Source: Pseudomonas sp. B33.4 (GTDB lineage: Bacteria > Pseudomonadota > Gammaproteobacteria > Pseudomonadales > Pseudomonadaceae). From it: a DNA stretch of 64,000 nt. Made by a program: the position numbers and the translations under genes. Of this stretch, positions 33,371 through 43,019 are shown one piece after another. A model generated the notes under the pieces. The model made no database searches, had not been told where the DNA came from, and saw only the letters and a list, made by a program, of their open reading frames with translations. The stretch's first letter is position 1, and each line of letters starts with the position of its first letter. Location of the stretch: positions 1,479,001-1,543,000 of the forward strand of contig NZ_CP140706.1 of the NCBI RefSeq assembly GCF_034555375.1, given 5' to 3'.

Positions 33371-34850
33371 AAGTCGAGTGAGGCATTTCCACGCAGGTGC
33401 GGTTGCGGCCGGTTTGTTTGGCCCGGTACATCGCATGATCGGCCCGCGACAGCAAGCTGTGCAAGGTGTCATCGCGTTGCAGGGTGGTGGCGCCGATGCT
33501 CACCGTCAGATTGAGGCGATGGCCGTCGTAGGCATATTCGTGTTGTTCGACGTGTTGGCGGATCTTCTCGGCAATTTTCTGACCGGTGTCGCCGTCGGTG
33601 TCCTTCAGCAACACGATAAATTCCTCACCGCCCCAGCGGCAGACAATGTCCGCGTGGCGCAGGCAACTTTGCAGGTCGCGGGCAAAACCGATCAACACCT
33701 GATCGCCGGCCATGTGCCCGTAGGTGTCGTTCAACACTTTGAAGTGGTCGAGGTCGAGCAGCAACGCGGTCAGCGGTTTGGTTTCGCGTTGCGCTTCGTG
33801 CAGGGCCTGTGCGGCGAGAATGTCGAAGCCACGGCGGTTGGGCAGTTCGGTGAGACTGTCGAGAATGGCCTGCGCCTGAATTTTGCTTTGATAGCGTTTG
33901 ATCACGCGGTTGAGCAGCGCCAGAACAATCAGCGTCACCAGCAGGCAGATCAGCAGATTGAGATACAGCGACTGACGGATTTCACTCAGCGCGCCGTCTT
34001 CGCGTTTATCGACAAACAGATACCAGTTCAGCTCCGGGATAAACCGCACGTTGAGGAAATGTCCCTGGCCGTGGGCGGAGTATTCGTAGCTGCCGCTGTG
34101 GGGTTTCGGTAACTGGCTGACCAGACTTTTCATGCTCTCCAGTTCACTCAGGCTCTGGCCGATGTGCGCGCCTTCCGGGCCGCCGTCGGCGCCGGTCAAC
34201 ACCAATCGGCCGAAGGTGTCGACGAAGTACACGCTGCGTTGATAGCGCTGTTGATACTTGTCGATCAGCTTGATCACCGCGTCCACGGTCAGACCGACGC
34301 CCGCCGCGCCGATGAAGCGGTTGTGGTAGTCGTAAACCTTGTAGTTGATGAAGAAGGTCAGGTTGTCCTTGTTGGCCAGATCCGGGTCGACGTTGATCTC
34401 GTACGGATCCTTCATGTCACGCACGCGGAAGTACCAGGTGTCGCGCGGTTCGTCGACCTTGACCTGCTTGAGCACGCCTTTGGCGTGGTAATAGGTGTGG
34501 CTGGCGTTGGAAACAAAGAACGCGGTGTAGGCGCCGTAATGGGTCATGACTTCGTCGAGGTAGCGGGTCATCTGCTCGGGATTCTGCTCGCCGTTGACCA
34601 CCCAATCGCGCATGAAGGTGTCGCGGGACATCATCGAGGAGATCAGGATCGGCCGGACCAGGTCTTTCTGGATTTCCGAGTACACCGTGTCGGAGGTCAG
34701 CGGCAATTCTGTGTTGACGATGTTGTCGCGGATCGACTCTCGGGAGGCGTAGTAGCTGAGCAACGAGGTGGCGAGAAAACCGGCGCCGAGCAGGGCGATC
34801 AGCGTCAGGACCAGCGAGTGTTGCGAGTAGAGGGGAGAACGAAGCGGCAT
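33363..34850 (-). CDS. Membrane diguanylate cyclase with dCache sensor
   Basis: 495 residues: an N-terminal membrane helix (about 13-33), a large periplasmic dCache_1 domain (about 40-300; DTWYFRVRDMKDPYEINVDP, FINYKVYDYHNRFIGAAGVG), a second membrane helix (about 305-325) and a cytoplasmic GGDEF domain. The active site is GGEEF at residues 407-411, with an I-site RHAD five residues before. It makes c-di-GMP in response to an extracellular small ligand, often an amino acid or purine in dCache sensors. First gene of a three-gene unit with the CWC gene and rsuA. Confidence 0.9.
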   Translation of the reverse strand: MPLRSPLYSQHSLVLTLIALLGAGFLATSLLSYYASRESIRDNIVNTELPLTSDTVYSEIQKDLVRPILISSMMSRDTFMRDWVVNGEQNPEQMTRYLDEVMTHYGAYTAFFVSNASHTYYHAKGVLKQVKVDEPRDTWYFRVRDMKDPYEINVDPDLANKDNLTFFINYKVYDYHNRFIGAAGVGLTVDAVIKLIDKYQQRYQRSVYFVDTFGRLVLTGADGGPEGAHIGQSLSELESMKSLVSQLPKPHSGSYEYSAHGQGHFLNVRFIPELNWYLFVDKREDGALSEIRQSLYLNLLICLLVTLIVLALLNRVIKRYQSKIQAQAILDSLTELPNRRGFDILAAQALHEAQRETKPLTALLLDLDHFKVLNDTYGHMAGDQVLIGFARDLQSCLRHADIVCRWGGEEFIVLLKDTDGDTGQKIAEKIRQHVEQHEYAYDGHRLNLTVSIGATTLQRDDTLHSLLSRADHAMYRAKQTGRNRTCVEMPHSTYA

Positions 34851-34971
34851 GGCAGTTCCGTTGGCAGTGGCCCGATGGCATGCATTCTAGTGGGATGGTC
34901 GGGAAAAGACTGCGGGATTTGTGCCTGAAATGGCGGGGGATATGACGTAGAGGGTGTGTCTGCAGGATCGC

Positions 34972-35117
34972 TCCCTCACCCCAGCCCTCTCCCGGAGGGA
35001 GAGGGAGCTAGATTGTGGTGATTTCAAAACCTGAGTTCGACGGGGTGTCACTGAATGGCAACCACCTGACAAACACCTCGGTCAGTCCCCTCTCCCGGAG
35101 GGAGAGGGCTAGGGTGG
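34972..35117. repeat. Pair of inverted CCCTCTCCCGGAGGGAGAGGG repeats
   Basis: Two copies of a palindromic core lie in opposite orientation with flanking words CTCACCCCAG and CTAGGGTGGG, separated by about 80 nt. A third copy begins the window. It lies between allophanate hydrolase and the cyclase gene; the 280-nt gap holds no gene. Confidence 0.8.
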
Positions 35118-35130
35118 GTTGGTTTCTGGA

Positions 35131-36903
35131 TCAGCTGCGAGTTTCAAGATACGCCCGCCATCCCCCCAAATGGCTGATGTCCAGCGCTCCTTCCAGACCA
35201 TACGGCTCGCAGATAAACCCGCTCTCCCAGCGACCATCCGCCAGTTGCACCTTGCCCAGTCCCAGCGGTGCTGGAATCCCGGTGAGGAACGAGCCCAATT
35301 CGCTGCTCGGCAATTCCCACACTTCCACCGCAATCGCCACGCCGCCGTCCTTGACCCGCACCATGCCCGGACGCAGCGGCGGGCCGCCAGCCAACGCATT
35401 CAGTTGATAATCCGGCGAACTCAACGTCGTCTCCAGCAAGCGTCCACCCCGCTGGGTCAGTTGCCAGTTCAACGCCAACCCTTGCAGATGCGCGCCACAC
35501 ACCACGATGCGTGCGCGATCATGGCGCGCAACGTTCGCAGGTGTCGGCAACTCCGAATCCAGCTGACGCTGCAGCGCATCGGCCACGCTCAGTAGATATT
35601 GATCGGTGAACGCCCGGCCAAACAGCGTCACGCCCCACGGCAATCCATTGGCCATGAACGCGCTTGGCACGGCGACGGCGGCGTAGTCGAGCAGGTTCAT
35701 GAAGTTGGTGTAGTAACCCAGTTCGGAGTTACGCAGCACCGGTTCGGCGTGCAGTTCGGCCAGCGTCACCGGACGGCCGATGGTCGGTGTGAGCACGCAG
35801 TCGAGACCTTCGAGTGCCTGATCGCACAACGCTTTCAAGGTTTGCAGCCGATATTGCGCGCGGAAAGTCTGCACGCCGGTCACCGCCGGAGCTTTGGCCA
35901 GCACGGCGCGGATCACCGGTAAAATGGCTTCGGGATTGTGCTCCATCAACTCACCCGCCACGCTGTAACGCTCGGCCACCCACGGCCCTTCGTAAAGCAG
36001 GCGCGCGGCTTCAAGGAATGGCGACAGGTCCAGTTCGACCGCTTCGCCACCCAGGGCCTTGAGTTGATCGATGGCGTCGCCGAACAACAGCGGCCCTTCG
36101 ACGCAACCGAAGAACTCAAGATCCTGCGCGCGGGGCACGCCGAAACGAAACGCGCGTGGTGCACCAAACGCCGAGCCGTCATTCCACGATGGATTGCGAC
36201 GGCTGTACTCATCGCGCGGATCAAGTTTTGCCGTCAGCGCCAGCAACTGGCTGGCCTCACGCGCGGTGGCGGTAAACGTAGTTACGCAATCCAGCGTACG
36301 ACACGCCGGCAGCACGCCGGCGGTGGAGATCAGGCCTTTGCTCGCCTTCAATCCGACCAGATTGTTCAGAGCTGCCGGCACCCGACCGGAGCCTGCGGTG
36401 TCGGTGCCCAAGGCAAAACTCGCCACGCCCAACGCCACCGCCAGCGACGAACCGGCGCCGGAACCACCGGACGGATATTCCGGCAACACGCTGTTCGGGC
36501 ACGCGCCATACGGTGAGCGGCTGCCATTGAGCCCCGTGGCAAATTGATCGAGATTGGTCTTGCCCAGCGGAATCGCCCCCAGCGCGATCAGTTGCTCGAC
36601 GATGGTCGCCGAGCGCTCCGGCACATAAGCAAAATCCGGACAGGCGGCGGTGGTGGGAATGCCGGCCAGATCGATGTTGTCCTTGATCGCAAACGGCACG
36701 CCGTACAGCGGCAGACTGTCGAGATCACGACCATCGAGGGCAGCCAGATACGGCTCCAGTTCGGCGACGCTGAGCAGATGAATGAACAGGTGGTAATCCG
36801 GGTTCAGCGCGGCGGCTTTTTCGCGCAGTTTCAGCAGCAGTTGGCACGGTGTGGTGTCGCCATTGCGATAGGCCTGGCGCAGAACATCGAGTTGCAGATT
36901 CAT
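35131..36903 (-). CDS. atzF: Allophanate hydrolase
   Basis: 590 residues from the ATG at 36903 with RBS AAGG (a TTG at 36921 opens the frame but is a weaker choice). An amidase-signature domain fills residues 1-450: catalytic motif GSGAGSSLAVALGVASFALG followed by GTDTAGSGRVPAAL, with the Ser-cisSer-Lys triad. A C-terminal domain (about 465-590) is the AtzF_C type needed for full conversion. It splits allophanate into 2 NH3 and 2 CO2. It is the last gene of the guanidine operon and follows the carboxylase by 24 nt. Confidence 0.92.
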   Translation of the reverse strand: MNLQLDVLRQAYRNGDTTPCQLLLKLREKAAALNPDYHLFIHLLSVAELEPYLAALDGRDLDSLPLYGVPFAIKDNIDLAGIPTTAACPDFAYVPERSATIVEQLIALGAIPLGKTNLDQFATGLNGSRSPYGACPNSVLPEYPSGGSGAGSSLAVALGVASFALGTDTAGSGRVPAALNNLVGLKASKGLISTAGVLPACRTLDCVTTFTATAREASQLLALTAKLDPRDEYSRRNPSWNDGSAFGAPRAFRFGVPRAQDLEFFGCVEGPLLFGDAIDQLKALGGEAVELDLSPFLEAARLLYEGPWVAERYSVAGELMEHNPEAILPVIRAVLAKAPAVTGVQTFRAQYRLQTLKALCDQALEGLDCVLTPTIGRPVTLAELHAEPVLRNSELGYYTNFMNLLDYAAVAVPSAFMANGLPWGVTLFGRAFTDQYLLSVADALQRQLDSELPTPANVARHDRARIVVCGAHLQGLALNWQLTQRGGRLLETTLSSPDYQLNALAGGPPLRPGMVRVKDGGVAIAVEVWELPSSELGSFLTGIPAPLGLGKVQLADGRWESGFICEPYGLEGALDISHLGGWRAYLETRS

Positions 36904-36927
36904 GAGTTGATCCTTATCCAATTGGCT

Positions 36928-39900
36928 TCAGTCGAGTTCCAGCACCACGACCCGTTGTCCGGCACGCACCGCCGAACCGGGCTGTACGCGGATCTCGCGC
37001 ACCACCCCGGCCAGCGGCGCGAGTACCGGGATTTCCATCTTCATCGACTCGAGAATCACCAGCACATCGCCCGCCGCGACACGGCTGCCGGCCTCGACCT
37101 GCACCTGCCAGAGATTGCCGGCAATGTGGCTGTCGACGCTGTGTTCGCCGTCGGCCAGTGGCGCATCCTCGGTCGATTCTGGCAGGGCTTCTTCGCTGTC
37201 GAAATGCGCCTGACCGCTGGCGATCCAGCGTTCGCGCTCGGCATTGAAGGCGCCCTGTTGCTGAGCGCGAAAGGCGCTGATGCCTTCGGCTTCGCGGCTG
37301 AGAAACTCCTGATAATCGGCGAGGTTGAGCTGGCTGTGTTCGATGTTGAGATCGAAGCGCCCCAGTGGAAAATCGCGGCGGATGCGCAGCAGCTCATCGG
37401 CGCTGACCGGGTAGAAACGAATCTGGTCGAAGAAGCGCAGCAGCCACGGTTTGCCATCGAACGCGGCGACTTCGCGGTAGCGATTCCACATCTGCAAGGT
37501 GCGCCCGACAAACTGATAACCGCCGGGGCCTTCCATGCCGTACACGCACATGTAGGCGCCGCCGATGCCCACCGAATTCTCGGCGGTCCAGGTGCGTGCC
37601 GGGTTGTATTTGGTCGTGACCAAACGATGACGTGGATCGAGCGGCGTGGCGACTGGCGCACCGAGGTAAACGTCGCCAAGCCCCATCACCAGATAGCTCG
37701 CCTCGAACACCGTGCGCTGCACTTCGTCGAGGTTGGGCAGGTCGTTGATGCGGCGGATGAACTCCAGATTGCTCGGGCACCACGGCGCGTCCTTGCGCAC
37801 GGTGGTCATGTATTTCTCGATGGCCAACTGGCAGGCCGGGTCATCCCAGGACAGTGGCAAATGCACGATGCGTGACGGCACTTGCAGGTCGTTGGCGGCG
37901 CACACCGCGTCCCACTCGCCGGCAATGATGCCGAGCAGATCGGCGAGTGGCAGTTGCTCGGGCTGGTAGTGGATTTGCAATGAGCGAATGCCGGGGGTGA
38001 GATCGATCACGCCGTGCAGGGTTTTGCTTTCCAGTGCTTGCATCAGGGCGTGGGCGCGGAAGCGCAGGACCAGGTTGAGTTCAGGCTCGCCGATTTCCAG
38101 CAAAAGATGAGTATCCCCAGAAACCCGCCCGACCAGGCGCATATCACCTTGACCCAACTCCAGCACCACAGGCGACACAACCCCCTGTAGGAGTGAGCCT
38201 GCTCGCGATGAGGCCAGTTCAGGCACCGCATCAACTTCATCGCGAGCAGGCACACTCCTACATTGATCCCATTTCAGGGCGAAATCGCGGGCGGTCTTGA
38301 GGTCGACGGGGATGAACTGGATTTTATCGCCAGCCTTGAGCTGCCCCAATTGCCACAGATCCGCTTCGATCACCGTCACCGGGCAGACAAACCCGCCAAG
38401 GCTCGGGCCGTCCGGGCCGAGGATGACGGGCATGTCACCGGTGAAATCCACCGCGCCGATGGCATACGGATTGTCGTGAATGTTCGATGGATGCAACCCG
38501 GCCTCGCCACCGTCGGCACGCACCCATTCCGGCTTCGGCCCGATCAGGCGGACACCGGTGCGGCTGGAGTTGAAATGCACTTCCCACTGGGTTTCAAAGA
38601 ATGTGTTGATGTAGTTTTCGGTGAAGTATTCCGGCGCAGCGTGCGGGCCATAAATGACACGAATCTGCCGCACTACTGGCAACGCGGTGATGTGCTGTTC
38701 GGCCAGCTGCTGACCAGCACTGCGGTCAGTCAGCGCAGGGATATGCAATACATCCCCGGCACGCAACGCCCGTCCGCCATGCCCACCAAACTGGCCAAGG
38801 GTGAAAGTACTTTTGCTGCCCAGATAATCCGGCACCTGCAAACCACCGCGCAGGCACAGATAACTGCGTGCCCCGGCGCCACTGATGCTGCCCAGATGCA
38901 ACGTCGCGCCCGCCGGGATCAGCAGCGCGGTGTTCATCGGTACGCCTTCACCCTCAAACGTTAGCGCGATTGGCGCACCGGTCACCGCGACCACCGCCTC
39001 ACAGTTGAAGCGCAGCAGCGGCCCGCTCATGGTGATTTCCAGCGCCGCCGCGCCTTCAGCATTGCCGAGCAAGCGGTTGCCCAGGCGCAGCGCGCGACTG
39101 TCCATCGGCCCCGACGGCGGCACACCAACGGCCCAGTAGCCGAGGCGGCCGGGATAATCCTGCACGCTGGTTTGTGTGCCGGCGCTGAGCACTTCGAAAG
39201 TGTTGGCGCGATAAACCAGACCTTCCAGGCAACGGGTCCACGGCTCGCCGCTGGCGAACGGAGCATCGAGGAGAATCTGCCGCAGGTAATCGCGGTTGGT
39301 TTCCACGCCGTACAACAGACTGTCGCCTAACGCCTGGTGCAACTCGGCACGCGCCTGTTCGCGGGTCGGCGCCCAGGTGATGACCTTGGCGATCATCGGA
39401 TCGAAATACGGCGGGATCTCGCAGCCGGCCTCGACCCAGGTATCGATACGCAGCTGAATACCGTTAGCCGGCGGGAATTCCACTGCCGTCAGCAGACCTG
39501 GGCTCGGTTGGAAATCCCGCCCCGGATCCTCCGCATACAGCCGCGCCTGAATCGCATGGCCTTCAGGTTTCAGTTGGCGATACAACTCGCTCAGCGGCGG
39601 CAATTCCCCCGCGGCCAGCTCAATCATCCAGCGCACCAGATCAACGCCCCAGACCTGTTCGGTAACACCGTGCTCCACCTGCAATCGCGTGTTCACTTCG
39701 AGAAAATAGAAACGCTGCGCCTCGCTGTCGAAAACGAATTCCACCGTGCCGGCGCTGCGGTAGTTCACCGCTTTCGCCAGTTTGATTGCCGCCGCGCACA
39801 GCTCATCGGCCATGCCGTCCGGCAGGTTCGGCGCCGGGGTTTCTTCGAGGACTTTCTGATTGCGCCGCTGCACCGAACAGTCACGCACGCCGAGGGCGAT

Positions 39901-40560
39901 AACCTCACCGCGACCATCGCCGAACACCTGCACTTCCAGATGCCGGGCACGCTGGATGTACTTCTCGATGAACACCCCGGCGTCGCTGAAATTGTTCTGG
40001 CCGAGGCGTTTTACTGCGTCGAACGATTCGCTCAATTCGCTGGCGCTGCGGCACACACGCATACCAATGCCGCCACCGCCGGCGGTGCTCTTCAGCATCA
40101 CCGGGTAACCGACTTGCTCAGCGGCGATCAGTGCAGCGTCAAGGCTGTCGAGCAGTTCGGTGCCTTCAAGCATCGGCACACCGTGCTGCTTGGCCAACGC
40201 GCGGGCCGTGTGTTTGAGGCCGAACACGCGCAGTTGCTCGGGCGTCGGGCCGATGAAGGCGATGTTGTGCGCTGCGCAGGCTTCTGCGAACGCGGCGTTT
40301 TCCGAGAGAAATCCGTAGCCGGGATGGATCGCCGTGGCGCCGCTTTGTTTGGCAATGGCGAGGATCTTTTCGACGGCCAGATAAGTGCCCGCTGCGGCGC
40401 CTTCACCGAGGCTGTGCGCTTCATCGGCGTGCAGGATGTGCAGGCTCGCGGCGTCGGCTTCGGAATACACCGCCACGCCTTTGACCTGCAAGGATTCAAG
40501 GGTGCGCAGAATGCGATAGGCGATGGCGCCACGGTTGGCGATGAGGACTTTTTCGAACAT
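36928..40560 (-). CDS. uca: Biotin-dependent urea/guanidine carboxylase
   Basis: 1210 residues from the ATG at 40560 (MFEKVLIANRGAIAYRILRT). Domains: biotin carboxylase (1 to about 450), AHS2/KipA-like (about 500-790), AHS1/KipI-like (about 820-1070), and a biotinyl domain with VILESMKMEIPVL near residue 1173. It adds CO2 to urea or guanidine using ATP and biotin. The operon context (guanidine-I riboswitch, two DUF1989 proteins) argues that guanidine is the true substrate, as shown for homologues in other proteobacteria. Residues about 767-791 (RDEVDAVPELASSRAGSLLQ) are translated REP DNA. Confidence 0.92.
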   Translation of the reverse strand: MFEKVLIANRGAIAYRILRTLESLQVKGVAVYSEADAASLHILHADEAHSLGEGAAAGTYLAVEKILAIAKQSGATAIHPGYGFLSENAAFAEACAAHNIAFIGPTPEQLRVFGLKHTARALAKQHGVPMLEGTELLDSLDAALIAAEQVGYPVMLKSTAGGGGIGMRVCRSASELSESFDAVKRLGQNNFSDAGVFIEKYIQRARHLEVQVFGDGRGEVIALGVRDCSVQRRNQKVLEETPAPNLPDGMADELCAAAIKLAKAVNYRSAGTVEFVFDSEAQRFYFLEVNTRLQVEHGVTEQVWGVDLVRWMIELAAGELPPLSELYRQLKPEGHAIQARLYAEDPGRDFQPSPGLLTAVEFPPANGIQLRIDTWVEAGCEIPPYFDPMIAKVITWAPTREQARAELHQALGDSLLYGVETNRDYLRQILLDAPFASGEPWTRCLEGLVYRANTFEVLSAGTQTSVQDYPGRLGYWAVGVPPSGPMDSRALRLGNRLLGNAEGAAALEITMSGPLLRFNCEAVVAVTGAPIALTFEGEGVPMNTALLIPAGATLHLGSISGAGARSYLCLRGGLQVPDYLGSKSTFTLGQFGGHGGRALRAGDVLHIPALTDRSAGQQLAEQHITALPVVRQIRVIYGPHAAPEYFTENYINTFFETQWEVHFNSSRTGVRLIGPKPEWVRADGGEAGLHPSNIHDNPYAIGAVDFTGDMPVILGPDGPSLGGFVCPVTVIEADLWQLGQLKAGDKIQFIPVDLKTARDFALKWDQCRSVPARDEVDAVPELASSRAGSLLQGVVSPVVLELGQGDMRLVGRVSGDTHLLLEIGEPELNLVLRFRAHALMQALESKTLHGVIDLTPGIRSLQIHYQPEQLPLADLLGIIAGEWDAVCAANDLQVPSRIVHLPLSWDDPACQLAIEKYMTTVRKDAPWCPSNLEFIRRINDLPNLDEVQRTVFEASYLVMGLGDVYLGAPVATPLDPRHRLVTTKYNPARTWTAENSVGIGGAYMCVYGMEGPGGYQFVGRTLQMWNRYREVAAFDGKPWLLRFFDQIRFYPVSADELLRIRRDFPLGRFDLNIEHSQLNLADYQEFLSREAEGISAFRAQQQGAFNAERERWIASGQAHFDSEEALPESTEDAPLADGEHSVDSHIAGNLWQVQVEAGSRVAAGDVLVILESMKMEIPVLAPLAGVVREIRVQPGSAVRAGQRVVVLELD
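38186..38262. repeat. REP doublet inserted in frame in the carboxylase gene
   Basis: Arms beginning TGTAGGAGTGAGCCTGCTCG (38186) and ending CGAGCAGGCACACTCCTACA (38262) are near-perfect inverted copies of the TCGCGAGCAGGCTCACTCCT class. They lie inside the coding sequence at the AHS2-AHS1 linker, where a frame-preserving insert is tolerated. Confidence 0.9.
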
Positions 40561-40660
40561 GGCATAACCCCTGAAGGGGAAGCGGGCCGTCCCGCCGTTT
40601 TTCGACAGACATCCGGGCCGTCCCGGATGAAAAAAACACTTCAGATCACCAGCGAGCCCC

Positions 40661-40749
40661 TGTAGGAGTGAGCCTGCTCGCGATAGCGTCGGATCAGTCA
40701 AAACTGATGTGTCTGACACACCGCGATCGCGAGCAGGCTCACTCCTACA
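40661..40749. repeat. REP doublet upstream of the carboxylase gene
   Basis: Inverted arms from TGTAGGAGTGAGCCTGCTCG (40661) to GAGCAGGCTCACTCCTACA (40749), the same class as the insert at 38186. It lies in the 278-nt gap between the carboxylase start (40560) and the DUF1989 gene (40839). That gap holds no gene. Confidence 0.9.
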
Positions 40750-40838
40750 ATGGGATTTGTGGTGGTTTCACTTTTTCAGGCACTGGCCGGAGCGCGCCTG
40801 GCACAGTGCGAAAAGCCAACGGCGCAGTCGATTTAAAT

Positions 40839-41480
40839 TCAGTTCCATACCAGCAGCTCCGCAGGTGTCGGGTTGTAGGCGTTGCACGGGTTGTTCAACT
40901 GCGGGCAGTTGGAAATCAGCACGATTACATCCATCTCCGCACGCAAGTCGACGTACTTGCCCGGCGCCGAAATCCCGTCCTCGAACGTCAGTCCGCCGTC
41001 CGCCGTGACCGGCACATTCATGAAGAAATTGATGTTCGGCCCGATATCGCCTTTGCCCAATCGCCCGTCATGCACACAGGCGCGCAGGTAGTTGTCGCGG
41101 CAGCTGTGCATGTAGCGTTTTTCCAGGGCGTAGCGCACGGTATTGCTCTCTTGCGCGCAGGCGCCGCCGAGGGTGTCGTGGCGCCCGCAGGTGTCGGCGA
41201 CGATGGTCAGCATCGCGTGACCGAGGTTGGAATAGAGCACGCTGCCGGTGCTCAGGTAGACGCTGTTCTGCCGGCGCAGCGTGCGTTGCACGTCGTAGCG
41301 TTCCTTGGGATTGGCGAGGCTATAGAACAAGGTATCGACCGCTTGATTGCCCTCCAGATCGAGGATGCGCAGGGTCTGTCCAGCCTTGACCTCCATCAGC
41401 CAGGGTTCACCGGCCGGGATCGTGGCGCGGTACACCGCTGTGTCGGGTTGTTTTGGCGAAGTGGCGATAGCAACTGACAT
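40839..41480 (-). CDS. DUF1989 urea-carboxylase-associated protein, carboxyguanidine deiminase subunit
   Basis: 213 residues. A DUF1989 domain with the metal/active-site Cys segment TIVADTCGRHDTLGGACAQE and NINFFMNVPVTADGGLTF. DUF1989 pairs next to such carboxylases are known to form carboxyguanidine deiminase (CgdAB), which converts carboxyguanidine to allophanate and ammonia. It lies 11 nt downstream of its partner, and the two are distant paralogues. Which one is CgdA and which CgdB I cannot assign. Cytoplasmic. Confidence 0.86.
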   Translation of the reverse strand: MSVAIATSPKQPDTAVYRATIPAGEPWLMEVKAGQTLRILDLEGNQAVDTLFYSLANPKERYDVQRTLRRQNSVYLSTGSVLYSNLGHAMLTIVADTCGRHDTLGGACAQESNTVRYALEKRYMHSCRDNYLRACVHDGRLGKGDIGPNINFFMNVPVTADGGLTFEDGISAPGKYVDLRAEMDVIVLISNCPQLNNPCNAYNPTPAELLVWN

Positions 41481-41491
41481 GGCAGCGATCC

Positions 41492-42217
41492 TCAGGCGAA
41501 CAAACGGTCGGTGTTGATAAAGCCGCGCTCATTTTCCGGGCGCGAGGTGCGGCAGTGTTCGGCGACGCTGGCGTCGGCATTCATCCAGCTCAGCTTCAGC
41601 GGTTTTGGCGCGTATTCGGGCGCCGGGTCCATCGGGTGCTGCAGCGCGGTGAGCACCACCAGCGTGTCCATCGGCGCGTACAACTCGATGTAGTCGCCGG
41701 CCTTGGAGTTGCCTTCGACGAAGTGGAAACGCCCGGCCTCATCGACGTTGACGCGGCTGAACAGATTGAGCGTCATCAACAGGTCGGAGAGGCCCAGGCC
41801 CCACTTGCCGAGTTCCACCAGCAGGTTGTCGGTGCCGTTGCGGAAGAAGCCGTTGCGCAGCTCCTGATAACGGCCCTGACCGTACTTCTGCGCGACCTCT
41901 TCAGCGCAGAGCACGCCGCCGAGGCTGTCGCTCCAGCCGCAAGTGTCGGCGGTGATTGCGGCCAGCACGCGGCCCATGTCCGAGTACAGGCAATGGCCTG
42001 TGGTGAGCTTGGCGGTGTGTTGGCATTTGAGGCTGTCGGGCAGGTTCAGCCGTTCGGTTTTTTCATTGGCGTTGAGCAGGGTCAGGCTGACGTTGGCGCC
42101 GCTGCGCAGATCGGTCAGGCGCAACAATTGACCGCGCTTGAGTACGAAGGAACGGTGGCCACCGCCGGGGAGCATTTCTTCGGCGAAGGGTGGGAACAGT
42201 TGAGTCGAATCAGTCAT
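41492..42217 (-). CDS. DUF1989 urea-carboxylase-associated protein, second subunit
   Basis: 241 residues. DUF1989 domain with the parallel segment AITADTCGWSDSLGGVLCAE and LMTLNLFSRVNVDEAGRFHF. It resembles the downstream DUF1989 protein in motif order (DTCG...LGG) but is longer at both ends. Expected to form the carboxyguanidine deiminase complex with it. The ABC ATPase gene precedes it by 13 nt, so all are one transcription unit. Confidence 0.86.
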   Translation of the reverse strand: MTDSTQLFPPFAEEMLPGGGHRSFVLKRGQLLRLTDLRSGANVSLTLLNANEKTERLNLPDSLKCQHTAKLTTGHCLYSDMGRVLAAITADTCGWSDSLGGVLCAEEVAQKYGQGRYQELRNGFFRNGTDNLLVELGKWGLGLSDLLMTLNLFSRVNVDEAGRFHFVEGNSKAGDYIELYAPMDTLVVLTALQHPMDPAPEYAPKPLKLSWMNADASVAEHCRTSRPENERGFINTDRLFA

Positions 42218-42230
42218 TGCAGCAGTCCTC

Positions 42231-43019
42231 TCAAGCGGTGCGAAGGGCGCCGGCCAGTGGCAACGGCAGGGCGTCGACGGCGGCGCGTTGGGCGCGGCGG
42301 TCGCTGTTCAAAGGGATGTCGTAGGTGATGCGCGCGCCATAGGCGCCGGGGGCGTGCGGGTCGAGGCGCACCTTGTCGAACACCAGCAGACGCGTGCCGA
42401 GGCTGAAGCCTTCGGACAGGTCATGGGTGACCATGAACACCGTCAGTTTGGTCTCGCGCCACAGTTCCAGCAGCAACGCGTGCATGTCTTTGCGGATGCC
42501 CGGATCGAGCGCGCCGAACGGTTCGTCGAGCAGCAACACGCGCGGTTTCATGATCAGTGCCTGGGCAATCGCCAGACGTTGCTGCATGCCGCCGGACAAC
42601 TGCGCAGGGTACTTGTCCAGCGCATGGCCGAGGCCGACTTTGTCCAGCAATGCCGCAGCCTGTTCGCGCGCCTCGCGTTTGGCGCTGCCGAACAGCCGAC
42701 CGAGCAATGGCGCACGCGGCAGTTCGAGGCCGAGGGCGACGTTGTCGAGCACGCTCAAATGCGGGAACACCGAGTAGCGCTGGAACACCACGCCACGGCT
42801 GGCATCCGGTTCGCTGGCCAGTGGCTGACCGTCGAGCAGAATCTCGCCGCGACTCGCGGTTTCCTGACCGAGCAGCAGGCGCAAGAAGGTCGATTTACCG
42901 CAACCGGACGCGCCGACCAGGGTGCAGAATTCACCCTCGTTGACGCTCAGGTTCAAGCCTTCCAGCACGACCTGATCGGCGTATTGCTGCCAGACGTTTT
43001 TCACGGTGATGAAGCTCAT
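42231..43019 (-). CDS. ABC transporter ATP-binding protein (guanidine/urea import)
   Basis: 262 residues, NitT/TauT-type ATPase. Walker A GASGCGKSTFL (about 38-48), signature LSGGMQQRLAIAQAL, Walker B RVLLLDEPFGALDPG and H-loop VTHDLSEGF are all intact. It energises the permease whose gene overlaps it by 4 nt. Its place between the riboswitch-led transporter genes and the degradation genes indicates guanidine uptake. Confidence 0.9.
   Translation of the reverse strand: MSFITVKNVWQQYADQVVLEGLNLSVNEGEFCTLVGASGCGKSTFLRLLLGQETASRGEILLDGQPLASEPDASRGVVFQRYSVFPHLSVLDNVALGLELPRAPLLGRLFGSAKREAREQAAALLDKVGLGHALDKYPAQLSGGMQQRLAIAQALIMKPRVLLLDEPFGALDPGIRKDMHALLLELWRETKLTVFMVTHDLSEGFSLGTRLLVFDKVRLDPHAPGAYGARITYDIPLNSDRRAQRAAVDALPLPLAGALRTA

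Noticed and set aside
39337..40665. 442-codon plus-strand frame opposite the carboxylase
   Set aside because: Antisense to the biotin carboxylase domain; composition (Arg, Gln, His rich) is typical of GC shadows.
40561..40719. N-terminal extension of the carboxylase to 40719
   Set aside because: The extension is partly REP-encoded (SRAGSLLQG) and precedes the canonical MFEKVLIANRG start.
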